From NCBI GenBank assembly GCA_905479925.1, contig CAJQOL010000146.1, forward strand, positions 1-50,350: a stretch of DNA of 50,350 bases, given 5' to 3'. Of the stretch, positions 24,112 through 31,820 are shown in pieces. Source of the stretch: an uncultured Kangiellaceae bacterium. Lineage in GTDB: Bacteria; Pseudomonadota; Gammaproteobacteria; Enterobacterales; Kangiellaceae. Each line of letters begins with the position of its first letter. Positions within the stretch are counted from its first letter, which is position 1. The notes below the pieces were generated by a model. That model did no database searches and had not been told where the DNA came from. It saw nothing but the letters and a program-made list of their open reading frames with translations. Made by a program: the position numbers and the translations under genes.

Positions 24112-24867
24112 ATGAGTCCACGCAGTATCAGTGAATCAGAATTTCAAGCAAGAGAAAAAGAGCTTATTGAACTAGCTCGTACGCTAGTAAATGATAGCTG
24201 TTTGACCACCTTAACGATCGATAAAGTCGTCGCCGCATCACCTTATTCAAAAGGTACTGTTTATAAACACTTTTTGGGTAAAGAAGATCTTCTCATGGCC
24301 ATCTGTAATACCTGTGTTGATGAAATTCAAACAATCTTTAATCGCGCTTTGCAGTTCAATGGTAATAGTCGAGAAAGAACCCTAGCAGTCTCTGTCGCTT
24401 ATATAATTTGGGCAAAATTACATCCATCGGAACTTTTTATGGTGCTTTCAGCCCATTCTCCAAGTGTTGCCGCTTGCAGTTCCGATTCAAGAAACGAAGA
24501 GCACAGCTGCAGTGAAGCCGCTCTAATGGGTTTAATGAATAAAGAAATCGAAAGAGCGGTTGATTCAGGAGATTTCGAACTGCCAAAGGAGATGTGTTTA
24601 GAACAAGTCACCTTTGCCCTTTGGTCCGCATCGTGGGGCGCAATGGCGCTAATTATGAGTAAAGGAGATTCAGTAAAACTCGGTCCTATGCAACTGGAAA
24701 GAGAATCCTTTACTAATACACGTTTGCTGCTGGACGGTTTCAATTGGAAACCACTGTCTAAAGACTGGGATTATAAAGAATCCATTAGAAGAATTACCGA
24801 TGAAATATTTTCACCGGAAATAGCAATGCTTGAATCAATGGGAAATCCATTTGTTTTTGCCCAATAA
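24112..24867 (+). CDS. TetR-family regulator, likely autorepressor of the MMPL/LolA-like operon
   Basis: The protein has 251 residues, long for TetR. The helix-turn-helix is near the start: ELIELARTLVNDSCLTTLTIDKVVAASPYSKGTVYKHFLGKEDLL (about 17-61), with the 'GTVYKHFxxKExLL' signature. The C-terminal domain contains a cysteine-bearing polar stretch (VAACSSDSRNEEHSCSEA) that might be a ligand or redox site. Its gene is the first of a plus-strand group: the MMPL gene begins 111 bp later and the next two genes are tightly joined. The upstream palindrome is the probable binding site. Effector unknown; lipids or hydrophobic compounds would fit the operon, but this is inferred. Confidence 0.88.
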   Translation: MSPRSISESEFQAREKELIELARTLVNDSCLTTLTIDKVVAASPYSKGTVYKHFLGKEDLLMAICNTCVDEIQTIFNRALQFNGNSRERTLAVSVAYIIWAKLHPSELFMVLSAHSPSVAACSSDSRNEEHSCSEAALMGLMNKEIERAVDSGDFELPKEMCLEQVTFALWSASWGAMALIMSKGDSVKLGPMQLERESFTNTRLLLDGFNWKPLSKDWDYKESIRRITDEIFSPEIAMLESMGNPFVFAQ

Positions 24868-24978
24868 ACATGCAAATTATGAACAAGTATCACTAGTAAT
24901 TATCACAACTATCAATCGACAAAATTAGGAATCATTGGACAGCAAAACCGTCCATCATCTTGGGAAGAGAAAATTGTT

Positions 24979-27321
24979 ATGAAAAATTTTACCAATCGTG
25001 TCATACAATTAAAATGGCTACTTTTATTAGTCACACTCGCTTTAGTTGGAGCCGCTAGCTATGGCGCAAAAAACCTGACGTTTAAGAGCGATTATAAAAC
25101 GTTTTTTGCAAGCGATAATAAGCAGCTAAATGATTTTTTAGACATGCAGAAAATCTATAGCAAAAGTGATAACGTAGCGGTTATTGTAGCGCCCGATAAT
25201 GGTAACGTTTTTACCAAAGAAGCGTTGACCGCTATTTGGGAATTAACCAATGAGTCCTGGTTAGTTACCTATAACTCTAGAGTCGACTCAATATCAAATT
25301 TTCAATATAGTTTCGCAGAAGAAGATGACCTGATTATTGAGGACCTAATTCTTGAAGCCGATGATCTCGATCAAGCAGCCATAGAAAGAACCAAACGTGT
25401 TGCCCTTTCAGAACCTCTATTAGAAAAAAAATTAATTGCTCCAAATGGTGATTCAGCGGTGGTCAACATTACTATTCGTCTGCCGGGCATTGATAAAACT
25501 AAAGAAGTACCACTTGTGGCGGCTTCTGCTCGCGAACTAAGAGATCGTTTTCAAGCTAAATACCCTGATATTAAATTCATGTTATCCGGCATGATTATGA
25601 TGAACACCAGTTTTCCAGAAGCTTCAATTGCCGATAATAGTGTTCTTATGCCAATTATGTTTCTGGTTGTTATTTTAACTATTCTTGGATTGCTTCGTTC
25701 CATATCGGGCACCCTAACAACAATCGTTGTTATCTTTACCAGTATCGGAGCTACTATGGGAATCTGGGGATGGACGGGTGGTTACCTGACGGGACCTTCC
25801 GCTGGTGCACCCGTAATGATTTTGACCCTAGCCGTTGCGGACTGTGTGCATTTACTGTCTACTTTCTACTATAACCTTCGTCATGGAATGAATAAACACG
25901 ATGCAATCGTCGATAGTATTCGAGTAAATTTTCAGCCAATATTTTTGACGAGTTTAACAACAGCCATTGGTTTTCTAACCATGAATTTTTCCGACGCTCC
26001 ACCGTTTAGCGATTTAGGAAATATTGTAGCCATTGGTGTTGCTTTGGCCTTTGTATTTTCAATCACCCTCTTCCCAATAATTATGACAATTTTACCGGTA
26101 CGAGCCAAACCAACGGTAAAACAAAAACGCGACTTTATGGAAAAACTGGCGGACTTTGTAATCTTCAATCGAAAATGGTTACTTCCTGTTTCTTCTGCAG
26201 TCATTATTGGATTGGCGGCATTTATTCCACAGAACGAACTCAATGATGATTTCGTCAAATATTTTGACGAGAGTGTGCCTTTCCGCCAGTCAACGGATTT
26301 CATGAAAGATCATTTATCGGGAATGACAACCATTGAACTTTCATTTGACTCTAAAAAATCAAGTGGCATAAACGACCCTAAATTTATTAAGTTTGTTGAT
26401 GACTTTGTTGTTTGGCTTCGTCAACAACCCGAAACAGACAATGTAAATACCATTACTGATACATTAAAGCGACTCAATCGAAATATGCACGGCGATGACC
26501 CAGCCTGGTATAAATTACCGACAGAGCAAGAGTTAACTGCTCAATACTTGTTGCTTTATGAACTATCGCTTCCACAAGGACTTGATGTCAACAATCAGCT
26601 TAATGTCGACAAGTCTTCCACTCGAGTACTGGCAACATTTAAGAATCTTTCTTCTAATCAAACGCTAGCGATTGAAGATAGAATAAATCAGTACTTTGAC
26701 TCAAAAGACTCAAGCTATGGTTTGGCGCTTGCTAGTCCGTCACTGATGTTTGCTCATATAGGTTCAACTAACATTGTCGGTATGCTAAAAGGCTCTTCGT
26801 TTGCTTTGATATTTATATCGATTCTACTTGGTTTTGCTCTACGGTCCGTTAAATTCGGACTAATAAGCCTACTCCCTAACTTAATGCCTGCAGCAATCGC
26901 GTTCGGTATTTGGGGACTATTTGTCGGTGAAGTTGGCCTTGGTCTATCAGTTGTTATGGGGGTTACTTTAGGTATTATTGTTGACGATACCGTGCATTTC
27001 TTAAGCAAATACATTCGCGCTAGACGCGAGAAAAATCTTAGCTCTGAAGATGCCGTTCGATACAGTTTTGCCAGTGTTGGTAAAGCCCTTTGGGTAACAA
27101 CCATGGTATTGGTCCTTGGGTTTTCGGTTATGGCAACCTCGAGCTTTAAAGTAAATGCTGACATGGGACTACTTACGGCGATAACTATTTTGATAGCGCT
27201 TATCGTTGACTTCCTATTTTTACCACCACTATTGATGTTGCTGAAAAGCAGAAAAGATAAAGCACAAGAACAGCAAACTGTTGCAGCTGATACCGATTCT
27301 GCGACAGAACAAACCGCTTAA
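24979..27321 (+). CDS. MMPL-type RND superfamily transporter
   Basis: The protein has 780 residues, with a GGGAAGAGA ribosome site a little upstream. The layout is the two-fold MMPL/HpnN one: first helix (LKWLLLLVTLALVGAASYG), a soluble periplasmic part, five to six helices, then the same again. Relay motifs are LAVADCVHLLSTF in the first repeat and LGIIVDDTVHFLSKY in the second, the acidic residues expected to use the proton gradient. These are much shorter than AcrB-type pumps (about 1030 aa) and resemble transporters moving lipids such as hopanoids and mycolic acid derivatives. Its linkage to a LolA-like and an outer-membrane protein implies lipophile movement across the periplasm. The C-terminal tail is polar and Gln/Asp/Thr-rich. 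Confidence 0.92.
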   Translation: MKNFTNRVIQLKWLLLLVTLALVGAASYGAKNLTFKSDYKTFFASDNKQLNDFLDMQKIYSKSDNVAVIVAPDNGNVFTKEALTAIWELTNESWLVTYNSRVDSISNFQYSFAEEDDLIIEDLILEADDLDQAAIERTKRVALSEPLLEKKLIAPNGDSAVVNITIRLPGIDKTKEVPLVAASARELRDRFQAKYPDIKFMLSGMIMMNTSFPEASIADNSVLMPIMFLVVILTILGLLRSISGTLTTIVVIFTSIGATMGIWGWTGGYLTGPSAGAPVMILTLAVADCVHLLSTFYYNLRHGMNKHDAIVDSIRVNFQPIFLTSLTTAIGFLTMNFSDAPPFSDLGNIVAIGVALAFVFSITLFPIIMTILPVRAKPTVKQKRDFMEKLADFVIFNRKWLLPVSSAVIIGLAAFIPQNELNDDFVKYFDESVPFRQSTDFMKDHLSGMTTIELSFDSKKSSGINDPKFIKFVDDFVVWLRQQPETDNVNTITDTLKRLNRNMHGDDPAWYKLPTEQELTAQYLLLYELSLPQGLDVNNQLNVDKSSTRVLATFKNLSSNQTLAIEDRINQYFDSKDSSYGLALASPSLMFAHIGSTNIVGMLKGSSFALIFISILLGFALRSVKFGLISLLPNLMPAAIAFGIWGLFVGEVGLGLSVVMGVTLGIIVDDTVHFLSKYIRARREKNLSSEDAVRYSFASVGKALWVTTMVLVLGFSVMATSSFKVNADMGLLTAITILIALIVDFLFLPPLLMLLKSRKDKAQEQQTVAADTDSATEQTA

Positions 27322-27339
27322 ATTATTTAGGAGATACCA

Positions 27340-28146
27340 ATGAGTATTAAATTGAAAAAACGATTATTACTAGCAGCCGGATTAGTCTCAAGCTTAACCT
27401 TTGCTTCAACATTTGCTTTAGCTGGTGAAGCTGAAGATAAAGGACTAGCGATTTCGAAGGAAGCAAAGGCAAGAGATATCGGTTGGACTGACTCAAAAGC
27501 CACTTTGCAGATGATCTTAAAAAATCAACATGGAGAGACTTCTACACGAGAAATGAGATTAAAAAGCATTGAACAAGAAAACGATGGTGACAAAAGTTTA
27601 ACAATTTTCGACTCGCCCAGAGATGTGAAAGGGACCTCTTTTTTGAGTTTTTCTCATATAGAAGGAAACGATGATCAATGGCTGTATTTACCAGCGCTTA
27701 AGCGAGTCAAACGCATCTCATCGAGAAACAAGTCCGGTTCTTTTATGGGAAGTGAGTTTTCATTTGAAGATCTAACCTCTTTTGAAGTAGAAAAGTATAC
27801 CTATGAGTACTTACGAGACGAAGTCGCCGGTGGTGAAAACTGCTGGGTAGTTGTGCAATACCCTTTAGATAAGAATTCGGGTTATAAACGACGTATCGTA
27901 TGGATCGACCAGTCTGAATACCGCATTCAAAAAACAGAGTTTTATGATAGAAAAAACACACTTCTTAAAACGCTAACCTTTAGTGATTTTCATCAATATT
28001 TAGACAAATACTGGCGGTCACAAAAATTTGAAATGGTTAACCATCAGTCAGGAAAAAGCACCATTCTTAACTACACTAATTTTGAAATGAAAACAGGTCT
28101 TAACGAGAAAGACTTTAATAAAAATGCGTTAAAAAGAGCCCGGTAA
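27340..28146 (+). CDS. Periplasmic LolA-like protein ('outer membrane lipoprotein-sorting protein' family)
   Basis: The 268-aa protein has a Sec signal (cleavage after ALA, about 28). The mature part, ARDIGWTDSKATLQMILKN, is the start of the family; MRLKSIEQENDGDKSLTIFDSPRDVKGTSFLSFSH, QWLYLPALKRVKRISS, GSFMGSEFSFEDL and RIVWIDQSEYRIQKTEFYD are family landmarks. The name derives from a LolA-like half-barrel fold that binds acyl chains; family members seldom sort lipoproteins and are usually linked to MMPL genes. It likely ferries a lipid between the inner-membrane MMPL protein and the outer-membrane barrel encoded on either side. AGGAGA stands just before the ATG. Its stop overlaps the next start (TAATG). 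Confidence 0.9.
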   Translation: MSIKLKKRLLLAAGLVSSLTFASTFALAGEAEDKGLAISKEAKARDIGWTDSKATLQMILKNQHGETSTREMRLKSIEQENDGDKSLTIFDSPRDVKGTSFLSFSHIEGNDDQWLYLPALKRVKRISSRNKSGSFMGSEFSFEDLTSFEVEKYTYEYLRDEVAGGENCWVVVQYPLDKNSGYKRRIVWIDQSEYRIQKTEFYDRKNTLLKTLTFSDFHQYLDKYWRSQKFEMVNHQSGKSTILNYTNFEMKTGLNEKDFNKNALKRAR

Positions 28147-29357
28147 TGTTTAAGATAATTTTGAAACGAATACATCATCCTACGATGTTTTGCCTCCTAG
28201 TGGGGCATTTTTTTATTGCGAATGCTAACGAATTTGAAGTTCGTGGCAATATAGAAGTTCAGGGGCGTTTCTTTACAGAGGAAGCACTCTTTCCAAGTCA
28301 ACATGACCAACAGATATCACTTGCAGCAGCCCCTGAATTTTTTTGGAGCTGGAATGATAATAAAGACTCGCTAGAGTTTGTTCCATCGGCGAGAGTTGAT
28401 CAACATGACTCAGAAAGAACACACGTAGATATTAGAGAGCTAAGCTGGGTTCACGTTGGTGACGACTGGGAAACTAGAGTTGGCATCAGACGCGACTTCT
28501 GGGGAGTGACGGAATTTCAACATTTGGTCGATATTATCAACCAGAGTGACTCAGTAGAAGATATAGATAACGAGGATAAGTTAGGTCAACCAATGATTAA
28601 TTTATCGGTCGTTAAAGACTGGGGCATTGTTGATTTCTATATACTCCCTTACTTTCGCGAAAGAACCTTTGCGGGGCCTGAAGGTCGGCCTGGCATTCCA
28701 TTTATTGATGTAGATAATGCGCTCTATGAGTCTAACCAAAAAGAAGAACACGTCGATTATGCCGTTAGGTGGAGCCATAGCTTGGATGATATTGACGTTG
28801 CGCTTTCATGGTTTGAAGGCACCAGCCGTAACCCACAGCTTCAACCGAGATTCAGCATAGATTTTGAACCGGTACTTGTGCCCTATTATCAGCAGATAAG
28901 CCAACAAGGCATCGAGCTACAGGCAAACCTTGAATCAGCATTACTAAAGCTTGAAGTCATTCATAACAACAATAGTTTGCAAGATTTCTGGGCTTTACAA
29001 GGAGGTATTGAATACAGCCAATACGGAGTTTTCGACTCCAATGCTGATCTAGGCTGGTTAGTAGAATGGGGATGGGACGAACGAGGAACCGACGGCAACA
29101 GCAACTTTCAAAACGATTTATTCTTTGGTAACCGGTTAGCTTTGAACGATGTAGACTCAAGCGAACTGTTGTTTGGTTTTAGTTACGATTTAGATTTAGA
29201 GTCGACAAGCGTTTTGCTTGAGGCGACTCGACGCTATGGAGAAAATATAAAACTGTCTTTGGATGTTCGTCTTTTCGAATCAAACGACCCTCAGGATCCT
29301 ACCTACTTATTTAGACGGGATGACCACATACAACTAACAGCACAATATTTCTACTAA
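28146..29357 (+). CDS. Outer-membrane beta-barrel protein of the MMPL/LolA-like operon
   Basis: The protein has 403 residues with a Sec signal ending about ANA (28) and mature start NEFEVRGNIEVQGRFF. The rest is alternating aromatic-flanked strands, such as LVVEWGWDE-type, YAVRWSHSL and VDFYILPYF, ending LTAQYFY, with a C-terminal aromatic as needed for BAM recognition. No family is recognised; the region RVGIRRDFWGVTEFQHLVDIINQSD is reminiscent of proteins annotated as DUF1302-like or porin-like. It overlaps the LolA-like gene by one base (TAATG), so translation is coupled. It is the natural outer-membrane end of the proposed transport path. A hairpin follows at 29368-29397. Confidence 0.82.
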   Translation: MFKIILKRIHHPTMFCLLVGHFFIANANEFEVRGNIEVQGRFFTEEALFPSQHDQQISLAAAPEFFWSWNDNKDSLEFVPSARVDQHDSERTHVDIRELSWVHVGDDWETRVGIRRDFWGVTEFQHLVDIINQSDSVEDIDNEDKLGQPMINLSVVKDWGIVDFYILPYFRERTFAGPEGRPGIPFIDVDNALYESNQKEEHVDYAVRWSHSLDDIDVALSWFEGTSRNPQLQPRFSIDFEPVLVPYYQQISQQGIELQANLESALLKLEVIHNNNSLQDFWALQGGIEYSQYGVFDSNADLGWLVEWGWDERGTDGNSNFQNDLFFGNRLALNDVDSSELLFGFSYDLDLESTSVLLEATRRYGENIKLSLDVRLFESNDPQDPTYLFRRDDHIQLTAQYFY

Positions 29358-29367
29358 CACCCTGTCA

Positions 29368-29397
29368 CGGAGAGTAAACCTAGTGCTTTGCTCTCCG
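29368..29397 (+). terminator. Candidate terminator of the TetR-MMPL operon
   Basis: CGGAGAG (29368-29374) pairs with CTCTCCG (29391-29397) around a 16-nt loop, 11 bp after the barrel stop. It is followed by CAAGGTTGTTCCTTTT, so the T-run is late and the fit moderate. Confidence 0.45.
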
Positions 29398-29476
29398 CAA
29401 GGTTGTTCCTTTTATGCTCCCCTTTCGAACCCTTAGCTAAAAAGAATTACGCCATCCATTTAGGTTTGGGTTTAGA

Positions 29477-29517
29477 TTACCGATTAGCTTTACCCATTTG
29501 GCGTTTACCGATTAGCT
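29477..29517. repeat. Direct repeat of 13 bp beyond the dam stop
   Basis: TTACCGATTAGCT occurs at 29477-29489 and at 29505-29517. The second copy overlaps the end of dam, including part of the stop codon. Likely a local duplication; no function suggested. Confidence 0.7.
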
Positions 29518-30334
29518 ACTTAACCTGATAAATAGCCAATAGCTCTTTTGCACTGTCTCTGTTATTTCCATCACAGCTTATAAAACGCCTTACCGGAAAC
29601 GACTCAATTTCAGCATCCTCATAGATTTTTCGGGTAATTGCATTGTCATGATTAGAAATGACTACCTTTACGCCTCTTTTAGACAAATGCAGCGCACGGT
29701 ACGCTAATTCCACCTGCTGGTCATAGCTAAAGCCGCCGGCAGCATAACTGGTAAAACTAGCTGTAGGCGAGAGAGGTACGTATGGTGGGTCGCAATATAC
29801 GACATCTCCACGCCTTGAACGTCCCATTAGATTTGCGAAATCACCGCAAACGAACTTAGCGCTTTTCGCTTTTTCGATGAAGTGCAGTAACTCTTTTTCT
29901 GGGAAATAGGGCTTAGCGTAACGACCGAAGGGAACATTGAAACCACCGGACTTATTATAACGACATAAGCCGTTAAAACCATGACGATTCAAATAGACAA
30001 ATAACGCAGCTCTCCGCTTTCCTGACGCTCCGTTATTAAATTCGTGGCGGAACTCTAAGTAGTTAGCCTGCTGGTTGTTATCTTGTTTAAAGAGCGAACG
30101 GCAGGAAGTTATAAATCGTTTTTTATCTTTTCGTAAATAACCAAAAAGGTCTATCAGATCCGGGTTAATATCACCGACCAAATAACGCTCAAACGGAATA
30201 TTCAAAAAGACAGAACCTGAACCTACAAAAGGTTCAATTAGCTTCTTACCCTGTAGGTGGGGAACTAGCTTATCTAGTACTCTAAACTTACCACCCGCCC
30301 ATTTTAAAAATGGACGAGTTCTAACGTTCTGCAT
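29516..30334 (-). CDS. dam: DNA adenine methyltransferase (Dam)
   Basis: The 272-aa protein is of Dam length. It begins RTRPFLKWAGGKFRVLDKLVPHL and has the SAM motif EPFVGSGSVFLN, catalytic motif YCDPPYVPLSPTASFT (DPPY) and ISNHDNAITRKIYEDAEI near the C-terminus. Dam methylates adenine in GATC, marking parental strands for mismatch repair and affecting replication timing. The sequence shows no truncation. In E. coli, dam lies in a cluster with aroB and damX; that context is missing here, with a SprA-like gene upstream on the same strand instead. Confidence 0.95.
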   Translation of the reverse strand: MQNVRTRPFLKWAGGKFRVLDKLVPHLQGKKLIEPFVGSGSVFLNIPFERYLVGDINPDLIDLFGYLRKDKKRFITSCRSLFKQDNNQQANYLEFRHEFNNGASGKRRAALFVYLNRHGFNGLCRYNKSGGFNVPFGRYAKPYFPEKELLHFIEKAKSAKFVCGDFANLMGRSRRGDVVYCDPPYVPLSPTASFTSYAAGGFSYDQQVELAYRALHLSKRGVKVVISNHDNAITRKIYEDAEIESFPVRRFISCDGNNRDSAKELLAIYQVK

Positions 30335-30452
30335 AAATGACTTAAGGTGATTAGGTTAATTCAGGAATTCTACGGAATAATGATGAAATAAGGAATTGTT
30401 TTAACTAAGAAATATTGTGAATCACGCCCAGTAGCAACAATTCTACTAATCG

Positions 30453-31316
30453 TTACGCTCTTAAATTGATCGCACTTTCGTTATTTTCAACATCAAATGC
30501 CCCTGAATTTACAATCTTTAGATTGAGCTGCAGTGACTGCTGTCTTGCAGCTGCACGAGCATTACCACTGGAATCCAAGGAAAGACGCCCAGAACCTTGC
30601 TCAGTAGAACCTAAATATTCCGTTCGATCGACTGGTTCTTCTTCCTCGGTATTGCGAGATTCTTGAGCTTCCTCAGATTTACGTAATCGCTCGAGTCTAA
30701 GTTCGCTGCGAGCTTGACCAATTGACGCGGCGGCTTGTGAGGCAACTTTTCTATCCTGTGAAGATGGATTGGCAGGAGCCAAAGCTGCACGTTGAACTTG
30801 TTCTAATTTTTGAATAGTCGCTTCAGGGTTATTAGGGACAGCACTAACACTAATTGATACTTCTCCGGATACTGCATAACGCTTTCCATCGGGACCAGTT
30901 GTAAAACTTAAGCTTGGAGCCCCCGCTAGGTTTCCACCGACTGCCGCGTGTGCTTGCTCATGAGCTCGCACCTCTCGATCTCTTGCAGCCAACTCCCGAA
31001 CGATCGCTTGCTCTTCAGCCTCTTGCTGTTTTACAGCTCGCGAATCACTCTTTTGTTGCTGCTCTTCTTGCTGGTTCTTATCTGACTGCTCAGATTGGCC
31101 TTCTTCTATCTTGTCACTACCCTGCGATAAGCCATCATTTTGCAGCGCAGCCCGTGACTGCTCACTAAATTCTGTAGAATTCTTTGACGATGGGTTCTTG
31201 GCATTTGAAGAAGGTTGGGGAATTTGTGGGCGCTGCGCAGCCTCAGCCCTAACCGCCTCAGTTGGCACGTTGGCTGTATTGACCGGAATGGCGATTGGCG
31301 CAGGCGAAACTAACAT
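30453..31316 (-). CDS. SprA-related putative metalloprotease (HExxH)
   Basis: The 287-aa protein belongs to the SprA-related family. The N-terminal 100 residues are low-complexity Gln/Ser/Glu-rich. The conserved centre is EEQAIVRELAARDREVRAHEQAHAAVGG with a zinc-binding HExxH (H119-E120-Q-A-H123), then FTTGPDGKRYAVSGEVSISVS and NPEATIQKLEQVQRAALAPANPS, all characteristic. No signal peptide is seen, so it is probably cytosolic or leaves by an unusual route. Catalytic activity has not been shown for most relatives. It starts 13 bp after the stop of the small flagellar-rod-like gene upstream, so the pair is likely one transcript. Confidence 0.85.
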   Translation of the reverse strand: MLVSPAPIAIPVNTANVPTEAVRAEAAQRPQIPQPSSNAKNPSSKNSTEFSEQSRAALQNDGLSQGSDKIEEGQSEQSDKNQQEEQQQKSDSRAVKQQEAEEQAIVRELAARDREVRAHEQAHAAVGGNLAGAPSLSFTTGPDGKRYAVSGEVSISVSAVPNNPEATIQKLEQVQRAALAPANPSSQDRKVASQAAASIGQARSELRLERLRKSEEAQESRNTEEEEPVDRTEYLGSTEQGSGRLSLDSSGNARAAARQQSLQLNLKIVNSGAFDVENNESAINLRA

Positions 31317-31328
31317 TACAACTATCGA

Positions 31329-31577
31329 CTAAACGTTTATATCAATAATAGTGCCTAAAACATCCGATGCAGTCTTTACCACATTGGCATTTGCTTTAGC
31401 ATCATTCTCGGCAGATTTAAGATCAACTAATGATTCAGTTAAATCCTTAGTATCAACGCTGTCTTTAGTTGCGTCAGTTACCTGCTGAGAGGCGATATTT
31501 TGCGCTGCCTCGCTTATACGGGATTGTGCTTCTTGAAAGCCCTGTAATCCAGTATTTAGTGCACTGTTTACATCCAT
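31329..31577 (-). CDS. Mini protein resembling flagellar rod/hook termini (82 aa)
   Basis: The start is ATG 31577, preceded by AGGAGAG five bases upstream; a frame open a further ten codons has no ribosome site. The N-terminus DVNSALNTGLQGFQEAQSRISEAAQNIAS matches the first helix of flagellar rod/hook axial proteins (G-hydrophobic-...-A-x-NIA). The C-terminus LTESLVDLKSAENDAKANANVVKTASDVLGTIIDI matches the last helix (basal-body rod C-terminal domain). The middle is only 15-20 residues, so the globular part is absent. No flagellar cluster is nearby. It may be an orphan relative secreted by the flagellar route or merely a structural mimic. Confidence 0.8.
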   Translation of the reverse strand: MDVNSALNTGLQGFQEAQSRISEAAQNIASQQVTDATKDSVDTKDLTESLVDLKSAENDAKANANVVKTASDVLGTIIDINV

Positions 31578-31745
31578 AATTACTCTCCTATCACGAAACC
31601 ACAACACAACCGTCGAAAGGGGGTGACGTCTGCCTAATTCGCAACTTAGTAATATTATATCGGCAAAAGTGGAAAAATGTTTAGCATTATTTAGCGCTAA
31701 GCCCTATTTTTATAGGCTTTTGGCAAGATTTCTAGAAAAATTCAT

Positions 31746-31778
31746 CATTAACCCACTTGAGATACCAGTGGGTTAATG
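31746..31778 (-). terminator. Terminator hairpin of the M16 peptidase gene
   Basis: Perfect 12-bp arms (CATTAACCCACT at 31746-31757 and AGTGGGTTAATG at 31767-31778) enclose a 9-nt loop. On the minus strand, after the M16 stop at 31821, the stem is followed by ATGAATTTTTCT, so a T-run comes a few bases late. This also isolates the two small genes downstream. Confidence 0.6.
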
Positions 31779-31820
31779 AATCGTTATAATCAATATTAAT
31801 CAATAACGTTTTTTAAATGC

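Noticed and set aside
30466-31332. Plus-strand open frames opposite the SprA-like gene
   Set aside because: Shadows of the low-complexity Gln/Ser/Glu region of the real minus-strand gene.
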